Source of the DNA: UBA6921 sp031363085
Lineage (GTDB): Bacteria > Pseudomonadota > Gammaproteobacteria > SG8-11
NCBI GenBank assembly: GCA_031363085.1
Contig: JANLTU010000113.1
Span: 1 to 46,122 of the forward strand
DNA: 46,122 nt
Direction: 5' to 3'
A program made the position numbers and the translations under genes. This document shows positions 16,005-24,499 of the stretch, one piece after another. Position 1 is the stretch's first letter. Each line of letters opens with the position of its first letter. The notes under the pieces are model-generated. The model worked only from the letters and a program-made list of their open reading frames with translations, was not told where the DNA came from and did not search any database.

Positions 16005-17093
16005 ATGCTTGCAGTGGGCTTGAGTGCGGTATTGGTGTTGCTGTTGGCGTGGGCCAACGGCGCGAACGATGTCGCGAAAGGTGTGGCGACATTAACCGGT
16101 AGCGGCGCGTCGAGTGCCAAACGTGCGATTGTGTGGGGCAGCCTGTGCACGGTGTTGGGGGGCTTCGCGGCGGTGTGGTGGGGGGCTTCGTTGTTGCGCA
16201 CTTTTGGCAGCGATTTTGTCGCGCCGGGTTTTCATATTGACCTCGTCTTTGTCTTTAGCGTGCTGGTCGGCGCGTGCGCCTGGGTGCTGGGCGCATCCTG
16301 GTTTGGTTTTCCGGTTTCGACCACCCACGCCTTGTTGGGCGGAATTGTCGGCGCGGTGCTGATTACGGCCGGTCCGGAGGGCTTGCACGCCGCGATGGTG
16401 GCGAATAAGGCGCTGTTACCTTTGTTGCTGAGTCCATTGCTGGCGGTTGGATTATGTGCAGCGATTTTATGGACTGCACGTTTTGTCGCCAGCAAGGTGC
16501 CTGCATGGCGGCCGGGGTGCTGCGAACCCGAGGAATGGAAAAAAAATCCCTACGTGTGCGCGCAAGACGATGCACCACTGCTACAGCGTGTGCTGCGCGT
16601 AAAACTTTGGACCGCGCTGCATTGGTTAAGCAGTGGCACCACCAGCTTTGCTCGTGGCTTGAACGACACGCCGAAAATCGCTGCGTTCCTGGTGTTGGCG
16701 GTGGCGTTTGCGCCGGAGGCAAGCGCCGTGCATGCGGTGTCGAGCGTCTGGTGGGTGCTGGCAGTGAGTGTGGTCATGGGCCTGGGTGGATTATGGGGCG
16801 GCTACAAAGTGCTGAACATTCTGGCGCATCGCGTTACCGCCATGGAACCGAGCACCGGCTTGGTGGCCAATACCGGCACCTCGTTGCTGGTGTTGGCTGC
16901 CACGCCGCTGGGGTTCCCGGTCTCGACTACTCACGTGAGCGTCGGTGCGCTGATGGGCGTGCGCTGGGCGGGTCGTGCGCGGCCCGGCAAAACGGATGCG
17001 CTGAAGTCAATTTTAATCGGGTGGCTGATTACCGTGCCGGTGGCATGTGTGGTGTCGGCCGCAGTATCGTTAACGCTACATGCTATGGAGTAA
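16005..17093 (+). CDS. Pit (PHO4)-family inorganic phosphate transporter
   Basis: A 362-residue inner-membrane transporter of the PiT family (cation-coupled uptake of phosphate, which members often do not distinguish from arsenate). Both family signatures are present in the expected inverted-repeat order: WANGANDVAKG near the N-terminus with GFPVSTTHALLGG, and later SFARGLNDTPKIAAF with GFPVSTTHVSVGAL. There are about ten hydrophobic segments. The ATG at 16005 has GGAGAG six bases upstream; an in-frame GTG at 15987 is less likely. It is the first gene of a tight operon whose next gene, arsS, begins three bases after its stop, so its role may be to supply or remove arsenate or phosphate for arsenosugar metabolism. 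Confidence 0.88.
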   Translation: MLAVGLSAVLVLLLAWANGANDVAKGVATLTGSGASSAKRAIVWGSLCTVLGGFAAVWWGASLLRTFGSDFVAPGFHIDLVFVFSVLVGACAWVLGASWFGFPVSTTHALLGGIVGAVLITAGPEGLHAAMVANKALLPLLLSPLLAVGLCAAILWTARFVASKVPAWRPGCCEPEEWKKNPYVCAQDDAPLLQRVLRVKLWTALHWLSSGTTSFARGLNDTPKIAAFLVLAVAFAPEASAVHAVSSVWWVLAVSVVMGLGGLWGGYKVLNILAHRVTAMEPSTGLVANTGTSLLVLAATPLGFPVSTTHVSVGALMGVRWAGRARPGKTDALKSILIGWLITVPVACVVSAAVSLTLHAME

Positions 17094-17096
17094 CTC

Positions 17097-18059
17097 ATGC
17101 ACGCAACGCTTCCCTTGCTGGATGTCACTGATTTTCCACTGCTCGAACGCGCGCGTTTGGACACGCTGCAGGTCAATTTGGGTTATCGCTGCAACCAGCA
17201 GTGTTTGCATTGCCACGTGAATGCAGGCCCCAAACGCAAAGAGATGATGACGCGCGAAACGGTTGAGCAGGTGCTCGCTTACTTGCGTAGTTCAGGCGCA
17301 ACGGCGCTGGATTTAACCGGTGGCGCACCGGAATTAAACATGAACTTTCGTTACCTAGTGCAACAGGCGCGCGCGCTGGGTGTGCGCGTGATTGACCGCT
17401 GCAATCTGACCATCTTGTTCGAACCGGGGCAGAGCGATCTAGCCGAGTTTCTCGCGCAACAACGCGTCGAGATTACGGCCTCACTGCCGTGTTATCTGGA
17501 AGCCAACGTCAACCAGCAGCGCGGTGCAGGAGTCTTTGAGCGGAGCATCCAGGCTCTGCAACAATTGAACGCGCTGGGATACGGTCAGGCCGGCACCGGC
17601 TTGATATTGAATTTGGTGTACAACCCGCAGGGTGCTGCATTGCCGCCGCCGCAAGCGGCATTAGAGCAAGACTACAAAAAACGCTTGCACGAACAGTACG
17701 GAGTGGTGTTCAACCATCTGTACGTACTGGCGAACATGCCGATCCAGCGGTTTGGTTCGACGCTGATTTCGCACGGCGGATTCGAGGATTACATGGCCTT
17801 GCTGCGCAGTGCGCATAATCCGGCGGCGCTGAATAATGTCATGTGCCGCAATCTCATCAGCGTCGACTGGCAAGGCTACGTGTACGACTGCGATTTCAAC
17901 CAGATGCTCGGCGTATCGCTGGGTGCGGTGCAGCAACCGCGCATCCACATCAAAAAATTGTCCGAGGTTAATTTGCTTGGTAAACCCATCACGGTGAAAG
18001 ACCATTGTTATGGATGTACTGCCGGGCAGGGCAGCAGTTGCAGCGGCGCATTAATTTAG
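17097..18059 (+). CDS. arsS: Arsenosugar biosynthesis radical SAM protein ArsS
   Basis: A 320-residue radical SAM enzyme. The iron-sulfur motif CxxxCxxC is Cys32, Cys36 and Cys39 (CNQQCLHC). A DLTGGAPELN block follows, and the C-terminal Cys-rich DUF3641-type domain ends in HCYGCTAGQGSSCSGAL (303-319). This architecture defines ArsS, which is reported to add a 5'-deoxyadenosyl group to dimethylarsenite in arsenosugar synthesis. Some family members are selenoproteins with selenocysteine next to the last Cys; here the residue after Cys315 is Ser316, encoded AGC, so this is a non-Sec form. GGAG precedes the ATG at 17097. The operon position between a Pit transporter and an ArsM-type methyltransferase supports the call. 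Confidence 0.88.
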   Translation: MHATLPLLDVTDFPLLERARLDTLQVNLGYRCNQQCLHCHVNAGPKRKEMMTRETVEQVLAYLRSSGATALDLTGGAPELNMNFRYLVQQARALGVRVIDRCNLTILFEPGQSDLAEFLAQQRVEITASLPCYLEANVNQQRGAGVFERSIQALQQLNALGYGQAGTGLILNLVYNPQGAALPPPQAALEQDYKKRLHEQYGVVFNHLYVLANMPIQRFGSTLISHGGFEDYMALLRSAHNPAALNNVMCRNLISVDWQGYVYDCDFNQMLGVSLGAVQQPRIHIKKLSEVNLLGKPITVKDHCYGCTAGQGSSCSGALI

Positions 18060-18074
18060 GATCAGGAGACCCAC

Positions 18075-19118
18075 ATGAACGTCAAGAAAAGCGTGCTGGA
18101 CCGGTATTCGGAAGGTGCCAAAGAAGTGCAGCCGACGCTGTGTTGTCCGGTCGATTACGACGCCGGTTTGCTCGCGCTGCTGCCCAAGGAAATCGTTGCA
18201 AAAGATTACGGCTGCGGCGACCCTTCGCGCTATGTGCGCAGCGGCGACGTGGTGCTGGATCTGGGCAGCGGCAGTGGCAAAATTTGTTACATGGCGGCGC
18301 AGTTGGTTGGTCCGCAGGGTTCGGTCATCGGTGTTGACATGAACGATGACATGTTGGCGTTGGCAGGAAAATATCAAGCCGAGATGGCCGACAAATTAGG
18401 CGGCCAGCGGGTGCGCTTCGTCAAAGGCCATATTCAAGATCTCGCGTTGGACCTGCGCGCGCTGGATGAACACCTGGCCACGCAGCCGGTGCGCACCCAC
18501 GACGATCTGCACACGCTGCGCGCCTGGGAAGAGCAGCAACGTCGAGAACGCCCGCTGCTTGCCAACCAGTCCGTCGACTTGGTGATTTCCAACTGCGTAC
18601 TAAATCTGGTCGCCGAGACCGACAAGCGCCAGTTGGTCAGCGAGATTCATCGCGTGCTCAAGCCCGGCGGGCGTATTGCGATTTCCGACATCGTCAGCGA
18701 TCAAATAGTGCCGGAACACTTGAAGAAAAATTCGGAATTGTGGAGCGGCTGCATTTCCGGCGCGTTTCAAGAACAGGAGTTCCTGCAAGCCTTCGCCGCA
18801 GTTGGTTTTCAAGCGCTGGCTTACGACAAGTGGGATACCCAGCCGTGGCGCGTGGTGGACGGAATCGAATTTCGTTCCGTCACCTTAACCGCCGTCAAAG
18901 GTTATGAAGAGCGGCGTATCGATATTGGACATGCGGTGATTTATCGCGGCCCGTTTCAAGCGGTCAGCGACGATCAAGGTGCGGTCTTTCCGCGTGGCCA
19001 GCGCATGCCGGTGTCTGCACAAACCTTTGCGTTCTTAACGCAGGGGCCGATGCGAGACAGTTTTATCGGTGTTGCGCCGAGTGGCACGCATAGTAGTGCA
19101 ACCAAGGTGTGTTGCTGA
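18075..19118 (+). CDS. arsM: Arsenite S-adenosylmethionine methyltransferase (ArsM type)
   Basis: A 347-residue class I methyltransferase that would methylate As(III) to mono- and dimethyl arsenicals using SAM. The SAM motif LDLGSGSGK is at 61-69 and the acidic motif IGVDMN at 85-90. The ArsM hallmarks are present: CCPVDYD at 23-29, YGCGDP with Cys47, SNCVLNL with Cys174 and WSGCISGAF with Cys226, the cysteines that hold As(III) in known ArsM enzymes. An insert of about 30 residues (131-162) lies between the SAM domain strands, and the C-terminus has a further domain ending in Cys-Cys. AGGAG precedes the ATG. It lies 15 bp after arsS and ahead of two arsenosugar-type glycosyltransferases, so its product probably feeds ArsS. 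Confidence 0.9.
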   Translation: MNVKKSVLDRYSEGAKEVQPTLCCPVDYDAGLLALLPKEIVAKDYGCGDPSRYVRSGDVVLDLGSGSGKICYMAAQLVGPQGSVIGVDMNDDMLALAGKYQAEMADKLGGQRVRFVKGHIQDLALDLRALDEHLATQPVRTHDDLHTLRAWEEQQRRERPLLANQSVDLVISNCVLNLVAETDKRQLVSEIHRVLKPGGRIAISDIVSDQIVPEHLKKNSELWSGCISGAFQEQEFLQAFAAVGFQALAYDKWDTQPWRVVDGIEFRSVTLTAVKGYEERRIDIGHAVIYRGPFQAVSDDQGAVFPRGQRMPVSAQTFAFLTQGPMRDSFIGVAPSGTHSSATKVCC

Positions 19119-19155
19119 AGCTAAAAACCGCCGTACCACCTCTGCAAGTGGCCGC

Positions 19156-19869
19156 ATGAAACTCTCCATCATCATTCCGGCCCTCAACGAAGCGTCGCAA
19201 TTGTGCGCCACCTTGGCGCTGCTGCGCGCGTTGCAGACGCGCGGCCACGAGGTCATCGTGGTTGATGGCGGCAGCAACGATTCCAGCGTGGCGATTGCAC
19301 GCGAGTGCGCAGATCGCGTCATCGTTGACAGCGCGCGCGGGCGCGCACCGCAAATGAATGCCGGTGCGGCGGTTGCAAGCGGCGATGTGTTGTTGTTTCT
19401 GCATGCGGACACGCGCCTGCCGGAACAAGGCGATGTGCTGATCGACGGCGCTTTATGTGACGACGCCACCGTGTGGGGGCGCTTCGATGTGCGCTTGTCC
19501 GGAGACGCATTCCTGCTGCGTATCGTGGAGTTCTTGATGAACCGGCGTTCGCGCATGTCAAGCATTGCCACCGGCGACCAAGCCATATTTGTACGCCGCG
19601 CGGTGTTCGTGCAACTGGGCGGGTATCCCGACATTCCCTTGATGGAAGACATCGCGCTGTGCAAATTACTCAAAAAACGTTCCCGGCCTGCGAATCTATC
19701 CGCCCAGGTGGTGACATCCAGCCGCCGTTGGGAGCAGGGTGGGATGATTCGAACCATCGTGCTGATGTGGCGTATGCGCTTGGCCTACGCCCTGGGCGCA
19801 AGCCCACACCGACTGGCGCAACTCTATCAACAGAAACCTGCATGCAATTCCCCACCGCGCGTATTTTGA
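19156..19869 (+). CDS. TIGR04283-type (arsenosugar) family 2 glycosyltransferase
   Basis: A 237-residue GT-A fold protein of family 2. The N-terminus LSIIIPALNEA, the nucleotide-binding VVDGGSNDSS, ARGRAPQMNAG and the HADTRLP motif appear in the order typical of the TIGR04283 family, which is linked to arsenosugar clusters. It probably transfers a sugar or sugar-derived group in elaborating the arsenosugar. I use the ATG at 19156, which opens directly on the Rossmann strand; an upstream start at 19069 would overlap arsM. Its 3' end overlaps the next gene by 28 bp, an unusually long overlap that suggests translational coupling. Confidence 0.85.
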   Translation: MKLSIIIPALNEASQLCATLALLRALQTRGHEVIVVDGGSNDSSVAIARECADRVIVDSARGRAPQMNAGAAVASGDVLLFLHADTRLPEQGDVLIDGALCDDATVWGRFDVRLSGDAFLLRIVEFLMNRRSRMSSIATGDQAIFVRRAVFVQLGGYPDIPLMEDIALCKLLKKRSRPANLSAQVVTSSRRWEQGGMIRTIVLMWRMRLAYALGASPHRLAQLYQQKPACNSPPRVF

Positions 19870-20492
19870 TTTTCGCCAAAGCGCCGATCCCAGGACAAGT
19901 CAAAACACGTCTGCTGCCGTTGTTGAGCGCAGAGGATGCCGCGCGCTTGCACGGCGATTTAGTGAGTCAAACGGTGCAGCGGGTGCAGGTGTCCGCGCTC
20001 GCGCCGTTGCAATTGTGGTGTGCGCCCGGCGTCGATGCGCCGCTATTTGACAATTTAAAACAGACCTGCAACCTGGAACTCTGCCAGCAACGTGGCGTGG
20101 ACTTGGGTGCGCGCCTGTTGCATGCATTCACGGTAGCGCTGCAGTGCGCCGAATACACGCTGGCCATCGGCACCGATTGGCCAGCGTTACAGCCGACCAT
20201 ACTCGCCGCTGCGCTGCAAAGTTTGCAACACGGCGACGATGCCGTACTCGGCCCCGCCGAAGATGGCGGATATGTGTTGCTCGGGTTACGGCGGGTTGAT
20301 GCGCATCTGTTCGCGAACATCACCTGGGGAAGTTCGCAGGTTTTGACACAAACGCGCGCGCGCTTGCTTGGGTTGCAATGGCAGTGGAGCGAACTGCCGA
20401 TGAGCTGGGATCTGGATCGCCCCAGCGATTTTGAACGTGCGTTGCGCGCCGGCTTGGTGCTTGATCCGCGCACGACCAGACCACGAGACTAA
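19842..20492 (+). CDS. TIGR04282-type (arsenosugar, DUF2064) transferase
   Basis: A 216-residue protein with a nucleotidyl/glycosyl-transferase fold: ILIFAKAPIPGQVKTRLLP at the N-terminus (6-24), IGTDWPAL in the middle and GPAEDGGYVLLG at about 130-141, the pattern of DUF2064 proteins classed as TIGR04282 in arsenosugar clusters. It is encoded directly with the TIGR04283 protein, and the two probably act in sequence. The ATG at 19842 is inside the end of the previous gene; the open frame extends further upstream to 19473 but only as a shadow of that gene. The next start codon lies two bases after the stop. Confidence 0.85.
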   Translation: MQFPTARILIFAKAPIPGQVKTRLLPLLSAEDAARLHGDLVSQTVQRVQVSALAPLQLWCAPGVDAPLFDNLKQTCNLELCQQRGVDLGARLLHAFTVALQCAEYTLAIGTDWPALQPTILAAALQSLQHGDDAVLGPAEDGGYVLLGLRRVDAHLFANITWGSSQVLTQTRARLLGLQWQWSELPMSWDLDRPSDFERALRAGLVLDPRTTRPRD

Positions 20493-20494
20493 CC

Positions 20495-21205
20495 ATGACG
20501 TTCAAATTTCAAGCTCATGCCAGCAAGATCTTGCTCGCGACTATGTTCGTAACTGCGCTGGCCGCCTTTTTTATATTCGACTTGCAGCGCTATTTAACGC
20601 TCGATGTTTTGAAGCAACAGCAGCGTGGGCTGAGCGATTTCTACGCGGCTCACCCGTGGCAGACCATTCTCATTTACCTGACCTTGTACGTGGCCACCAC
20701 TGCATTGTCATTACCCGGCGCCACGCTGCTGACGCTGGCCGGAGGTGCGCTGTTCGGGCTGCTGATCGGCAGTGTGGTGATTTCATTCGCCAGCAGCATC
20801 GGTGCAACTTTAGCGTTTCTGGCGTCACGTTTTTTGCTGCGCGACTACGTGCAGAAAAAATTCGCTGATCGTTTGCAGCGTGTCAACGATGGCTTCGCCA
20901 AAGACGGTGCGTTTTATTTATTTACCTTGCGGTTAATTCCGGCCGTGCCGTTTTTCGTGGTCAATTTACTGATGGGGATCACGCCGATACGCGCTTGGCA
21001 TTTCTACGTCGTAAGCCAGCTTGGCATGTTGCCGGCGACCTTGATTTACACCAATGCCGGCACGCAACTGGCGCAGCTTCAATCGCTGCGCGACATCGTC
21101 TCCCCGGGAGTGTTGGTATCGCTGGCCTTATTGGGCCTGTTTCCGTTGCTCGCAAAAAAGCTGTTGGGTAAATTCAAGAAATCATCTGCTGCGGTGAAAT
21201 TGTGA
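20495..21205 (+). CDS. TVP38/TMEM64 (VTT domain) membrane protein
   Basis: A 236-residue DedA-superfamily membrane protein. It has an N-terminal helix (about 12-30), then the VTT core with LSLPGATLLTLAGGALFG, a re-entrant segment, FTLRLIPAVPFFVVNLLMG and a final helix near the C-terminus. Such proteins are thought to act as lipid scramblases or transporters. Homologues are often encoded next to MerA-like oxidoreductases and in arsenosugar operons, and a MerA-like gene is found 3.3 kb downstream here. The start codon is two bases after the previous stop and its last codons overlap the VOC gene. Confidence 0.85.
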   Translation: MTFKFQAHASKILLATMFVTALAAFFIFDLQRYLTLDVLKQQQRGLSDFYAAHPWQTILIYLTLYVATTALSLPGATLLTLAGGALFGLLIGSVVISFASSIGATLAFLASRFLLRDYVQKKFADRLQRVNDGFAKDGAFYLFTLRLIPAVPFFVVNLLMGITPIRAWHFYVVSQLGMLPATLIYTNAGTQLAQLQSLRDIVSPGVLVSLALLGLFPLLAKKLLGKFKKSSAAVKL

Positions 21206-21600
21206 AAGGAAGAATTCATCACATCGATCTCACCGTGACGCATCTTGAAGTCTCGACCCGCTACTATGATTTCTGTTTGTCCGAGATGGGCTTTCGCCGC
21301 ATCGAAAACGTGGCAGAAGGGCCGTTGTGGGCGGGAGACGGTTTGGAGGTGGGGCTGCAAGCGTCGCAACACGGTGGGCGTCATGATCGCGATTCTCCGG
21401 GACTGCATCATTTGGCGTTCTGGGCCGACTCGCCCGCCGCCGTCGATGCGCTGCATGCAACGTTGCTGCAACGTGGCGTTGAAATCTTGGATGCCCCCGC
21501 GTTGTACGAGAAATACGCTCCCGGTTACTACGCGCTGTTCTTCGTGGACCCGGACGGAATCAAACTGGAGTATGTGTATACCCCGGCATGGCCGGTATGA
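21202..21600 (+). CDS. VOC-superfamily (glyoxalase-like) protein
   Basis: A 132-residue protein with the two beta-alpha-beta-beta-beta modules of the vicinal oxygen chelate fold. Candidate metal ligands are His in RIHHIDL (6-7), His in GLHHLAFW and Glu in IKLEYVY near residue 124. The GTG start overlaps the stop of the TVP38 gene by four bases, so it belongs to the ars operon. It could be a metal-dependent lyase or isomerase acting on an arsenical, but it lacks the vicinal Cys pair of the C-As lyase ArsI, so that function is not supported. Confidence 0.75.
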   Translation: MKGRIHHIDLTVTHLEVSTRYYDFCLSEMGFRRIENVAEGPLWAGDGLEVGLQASQHGGRHDRDSPGLHHLAFWADSPAAVDALHATLLQRGVEILDAPALYEKYAPGYYALFFVDPDGIKLEYVYTPAWPV

Positions 21601-21636
21601 TGTTTTGTCGGTCTTCATTACGGCATCCCAACGAGC

Positions 21637-22467
21637 ATGGACATCACTATGAACAACGCCGCGACGGACAAACTTTTTGCCGGTTCAATTCCCAAGCTCT
21701 ATGAAGCACATTTGGTTCCGTTGATCTTCGATTATTACGCAGCGGACTTAGCGCGTCGAGTCGCTGTGCGGCCGGTGTCGCGTGTCCTCGAAATTGCTGC
21801 CGGTACCGGTGTGGTCACGCGCAAGTTGGCCGCTGTTTTACCGGCAAGCGTCGCGATTATCGCGACGGACTTGAATCAGCCGATGCTGGATTTGGCTGCG
21901 CAGCTCGGAACACCGCGACCAGTCGAGTGGCGGCAGGCCGACGCTATGCGGCTACCCTTTGCAGACGCTGTGTTTGACGCCGTGGTCTGCCAGTTCGGAG
22001 TGATGTTTTTTCCCGAGAAGTTGACAGCTTTTGCAGAAGCCCGTCGGGTGCTCAAGTTCGGTGGCGCGTTCATATTCAACGTCTGGGATCGAATCGAGGA
22101 AAACGAATTCGCGCACACCATAACGCAGGCGCTCGAATCATTGTTCCCAAACGACCCGCCGCGTTTCCTGGCGCGCACGCCACACGGCTACTGTGATCTT
22201 GCGGTTATAACGCGCGATTTGCGGCAGGCTGGTTTTCTAGCCGCAGCGGAAATCGACACCGTCGCCGCGCGCAGTCAGGCGGCATCTCCTCGTATCCCGG
22301 CCGTCGCATATTGCCAAGGAACGCCGCTGCGCAACGACATCGAGGCGCGCGATCCGTCGCGGCTTGGCGAAGCCACCGACAGCGCCGAGAAAGCGCTTGG
22401 CCAACAGTTTGGCTGGGGACCGGTGGACGGAAAAATTCAGGCGCACATCATTAGCATCGAACCATAA
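21637..22467 (+). CDS. Class I SAM-dependent methyltransferase
   Basis: A 276-residue methyltransferase. The SAM motif VLEIAAGTGVVTRKL is at about 50-64, the acidic ATDLNQPML at 75-83, motif II DAVFDAVVCQFG at about 110-121, and LKFGGAFIFNVWD further on. It resembles UbiE/Methyltransf_11 proteins of unknown substrate. It starts 36 bp after the VOC gene, with a second in-frame ATG at 21649. It may be the tail of the ars operon, but none of the ArsM cysteines are present. The acceptor is unknown. Confidence 0.75.
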   Translation: MDITMNNAATDKLFAGSIPKLYEAHLVPLIFDYYAADLARRVAVRPVSRVLEIAAGTGVVTRKLAAVLPASVAIIATDLNQPMLDLAAQLGTPRPVEWRQADAMRLPFADAVFDAVVCQFGVMFFPEKLTAFAEARRVLKFGGAFIFNVWDRIEENEFAHTITQALESLFPNDPPRFLARTPHGYCDLAVITRDLRQAGFLAAAEIDTVAARSQAASPRIPAVAYCQGTPLRNDIEARDPSRLGEATDSAEKALGQQFGWGPVDGKIQAHIISIEP

Positions 22468-22601
22468 AGGCGCGCTAATCTCTGACCCGGTGCTCGAACG
22501 GAGCGCTACAGCGGGATCGTTTGCATGCTCTGTTAAGGCGGGGCGCCGTAGCTTGCCGTTCACCTCAAACATTACACAGCATAAATTTAGGACTGCTCAC
22601 A

Positions 22602-23507
22602 TTGACCCAACCAGATTCAAAAGCGCACCTTGCCGTGTTGTTTGCGACCTTCGTGGTGGCGACCAGTTTTCCTATCGGTCAGCGCATTGCGCCGTTTCTC
22701 GACCCGGTGTTGACGGTTTTATTGCGGTTTCTGATTTCTATTTTGGTTATGCTGCCCATCCTGTTTTTTACCAGCAAAATAACAATGCCCAGCGCTCAAA
22801 GGTTGCTTCAGTTCAGCATGGTTGGGGTGACTCAGGCGGGCTTTTTCATTCTGATGTTTCTTGCGCTAAAACAGACCTCGTCACTGAACACCTCGGTGAT
22901 CTATACCTTGCTGCCGAGCCTTGCCGCGCTCACCGGTTTTTATCTACTGAAAGAGAAGCCAAGACCGCTGCATTTTTTGCTGTTACCGATAGGAATACTG
23001 GCAACGGTGTGGGTCATTTTCGAGGGCAGTGTGGACAAGCTGATCCAGTTAAATCCGAACCAGGGTGATTTTATCTTCGGCGTCGGACTGCTGCTGTTGG
23101 CGCTCTATGCGACGCTATTGAAAAAATTCCATAGCAGCGGATCGCCATTCGATATGGTGTTCTGGTCGATGCTTTGCGCCGTGTTTCCGATGGCTTTGTA
23201 TGCCTCCTTCACGGCTGCATCTGTCAACCTCGAAGGCATCCCTGCCGATGTTTATCTGTGGATCGTGTATCTGGCAGTCATGACTGTATTTACCAATTTC
23301 GTCTGGGCTTTTGGCGGCCCCCGACTCGGCCCGATGAAAACGCTCGCCTATTCCTATTTGATCCCCTCTTTTGTGCTTTTCATTAACTGGATCGTCATCA
23401 ACAGGTTGCCGCCGATGATCGTGTTACCGGGCGTTCTCGTCGGTTTTTTCATCATGTTTTTTCTGCAATTCAGCAAGCATGTGGCCGAGGTAAAATCAAA
23501 CACCTAA
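22602..23507 (+). CDS. EamA/DMT-family transporter
   Basis: A roughly 301-residue inner-membrane protein with about ten transmembrane helices in two EamA repeats (Drug/Metabolite Transporter superfamily), likely an exporter of a small metabolite. The start is uncertain. The frame is open from ATG 22521, but the first 27 residues of that form look non-coding. A TTG at 22602, with AGGA nine bases upstream, begins just before the first helix, and I prefer it. It lies 134 bp after the methyltransferase gene and 70 bp before the hydrolase gene. The substrate is unknown; export of a product of this locus is speculative. Confidence 0.75.
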   Translation: MTQPDSKAHLAVLFATFVVATSFPIGQRIAPFLDPVLTVLLRFLISILVMLPILFFTSKITMPSAQRLLQFSMVGVTQAGFFILMFLALKQTSSLNTSVIYTLLPSLAALTGFYLLKEKPRPLHFLLLPIGILATVWVIFEGSVDKLIQLNPNQGDFIFGVGLLLLALYATLLKKFHSSGSPFDMVFWSMLCAVFPMALYASFTAASVNLEGIPADVYLWIVYLAVMTVFTNFVWAFGGPRLGPMKTLAYSYLIPSFVLFINWIVINRLPPMIVLPGVLVGFFIMFFLQFSKHVAEVKSNT

Positions 23508-23578
23508 CACAGTGTTCGGGAGGGACGCGCAACAAGCACGTCGCTCAACTTACCACCTTTGCGGCTGGAACCTAAATC

Positions 23579-24109
23579 ATGAGTTCAAACGTCCTGATTC
23601 TTCCCGGCCTAGGCGGCTCGGGGCCAGAGCACTGGCAAAGCTTGTGGGAAACAGCCCACCCGTCGTTTGTGCGCGTGCAGCAGCGTGCTTGGGATCATCC
23701 GGTGTGTGATGAATGGCTTGAGGTGTTAGAAACCTCGGTGGCTCAGGCGGGCGCCGATGCGGTGCTGGTTGCGCATAGTTTGGCCTGTATTCTCATCGCG
23801 CATTGGGCAGCACGATCACACCGCAAGATCAAGGGCGCGTTGTTGGTGGCGCCGCCCAATCCCGATGCTGCCAGTTTCCCAAAAGCAGCCGTCGGATTCT
23901 CACCTTTGCCGCTAACGCCTTTGAGATTCCCGAGCATCCTCGTGGCCAGCACCAACGACCCTTACGGGAGTCCGGCGTTTGCAGAGTCCACCGCCTTGGC
24001 ATGGGGTAGTCGCTTTGTAAGCATCGGTGCCGCCGGCCATATCAATTCAAACAGCGGTTTGGGCGAGTGGCATGTAGGGTTTTCCTTGCTCCAACGACTT
24101 ACTGCATAA
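23579..24109 (+). CDS. RBBP9/YdeN-type alpha/beta hydrolase
   Basis: A 176-residue serine hydrolase of the small RBBP9/YdeN family. The N-terminal ILPGLGGSGPEHWQ motif, the nucleophile elbow AHSLAC (Ser at about 63), the acid in STNDPYGS (about 124) and the His in AAGHINSNSGLGEW (about 147) form the full triad in the family's positions. Members cleave small ester or amide substrates; the natural substrate is unknown. It precedes a small DUF6176-like gene by 24 bp and may be co-transcribed. Confidence 0.85.
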   Translation: MSSNVLILPGLGGSGPEHWQSLWETAHPSFVRVQQRAWDHPVCDEWLEVLETSVAQAGADAVLVAHSLACILIAHWAARSHRKIKGALLVAPPNPDAASFPKAAVGFSPLPLTPLRFPSILVASTNDPYGSPAFAESTALAWGSRFVSIGAAGHINSNSGLGEWHVGFSLLQRLTA

Positions 24110-24133
24110 CCGTAGTCACGAAGGAGGGTGGTT

Positions 24134-24469
24134 GTGGAAATTTCTGCGCGATTGATCGAACTCAAGCCGGGCACCGCAGCGCAAGTGCAAGACTGGGGGG
24201 ACTTCATCAATGCTCATCGAGAGACGGCGTTGGCGACGTTGCGGGCTGAAGGTGTGATGATCGAGTCGTGGTTTTCGCTGTCCCTGCACGGGAAGGATTA
24301 CCTTCTTTGCTATATGCGCGCTGACTCGATGGCGCAGGCAGAGAAAGTTGCCGCCGGCGCGTTGAATCCGGTCGACACGTATCACCAGCAGTTCAAGGTC
24401 AACACCTGGGTGCGGGGCGCGGGTGCCGACGGCACGCTGCTGGTCGACCTTGCGGTAAACGGAGGCTAG
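24134..24469 (+). CDS. Small DUF6176-like protein
   Basis: A 111-residue soluble protein with no catalytic motif I can name. The length and the pattern (ARLIELKPG, RETALATLRAEGVMIESWF, YLLCYMRADSM) fit the DUF6176 family of putative small ferredoxin-like-fold proteins. An ideal AAGGAGG at 24121-24127 sits six bases before the GTG at 24134, which fixes the start there rather than at the GTG at 24128. Function unknown. Confidence 0.65.
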   Translation: MEISARLIELKPGTAAQVQDWGDFINAHRETALATLRAEGVMIESWFSLSLHGKDYLLCYMRADSMAQAEKVAAGALNPVDTYHQQFKVNTWVRGAGADGTLLVDLAVNGG

Positions 24470-24499
24470 GAAAATGCTGCATGTTTTTGCCGTGCCCAC

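Noticed and set aside
21202..21600. C-As lyase ArsI
   Set aside because: The VOC fold and ars context suggested it, but the protein contains a single Cys and no vicinal Cys pair for binding As(III).
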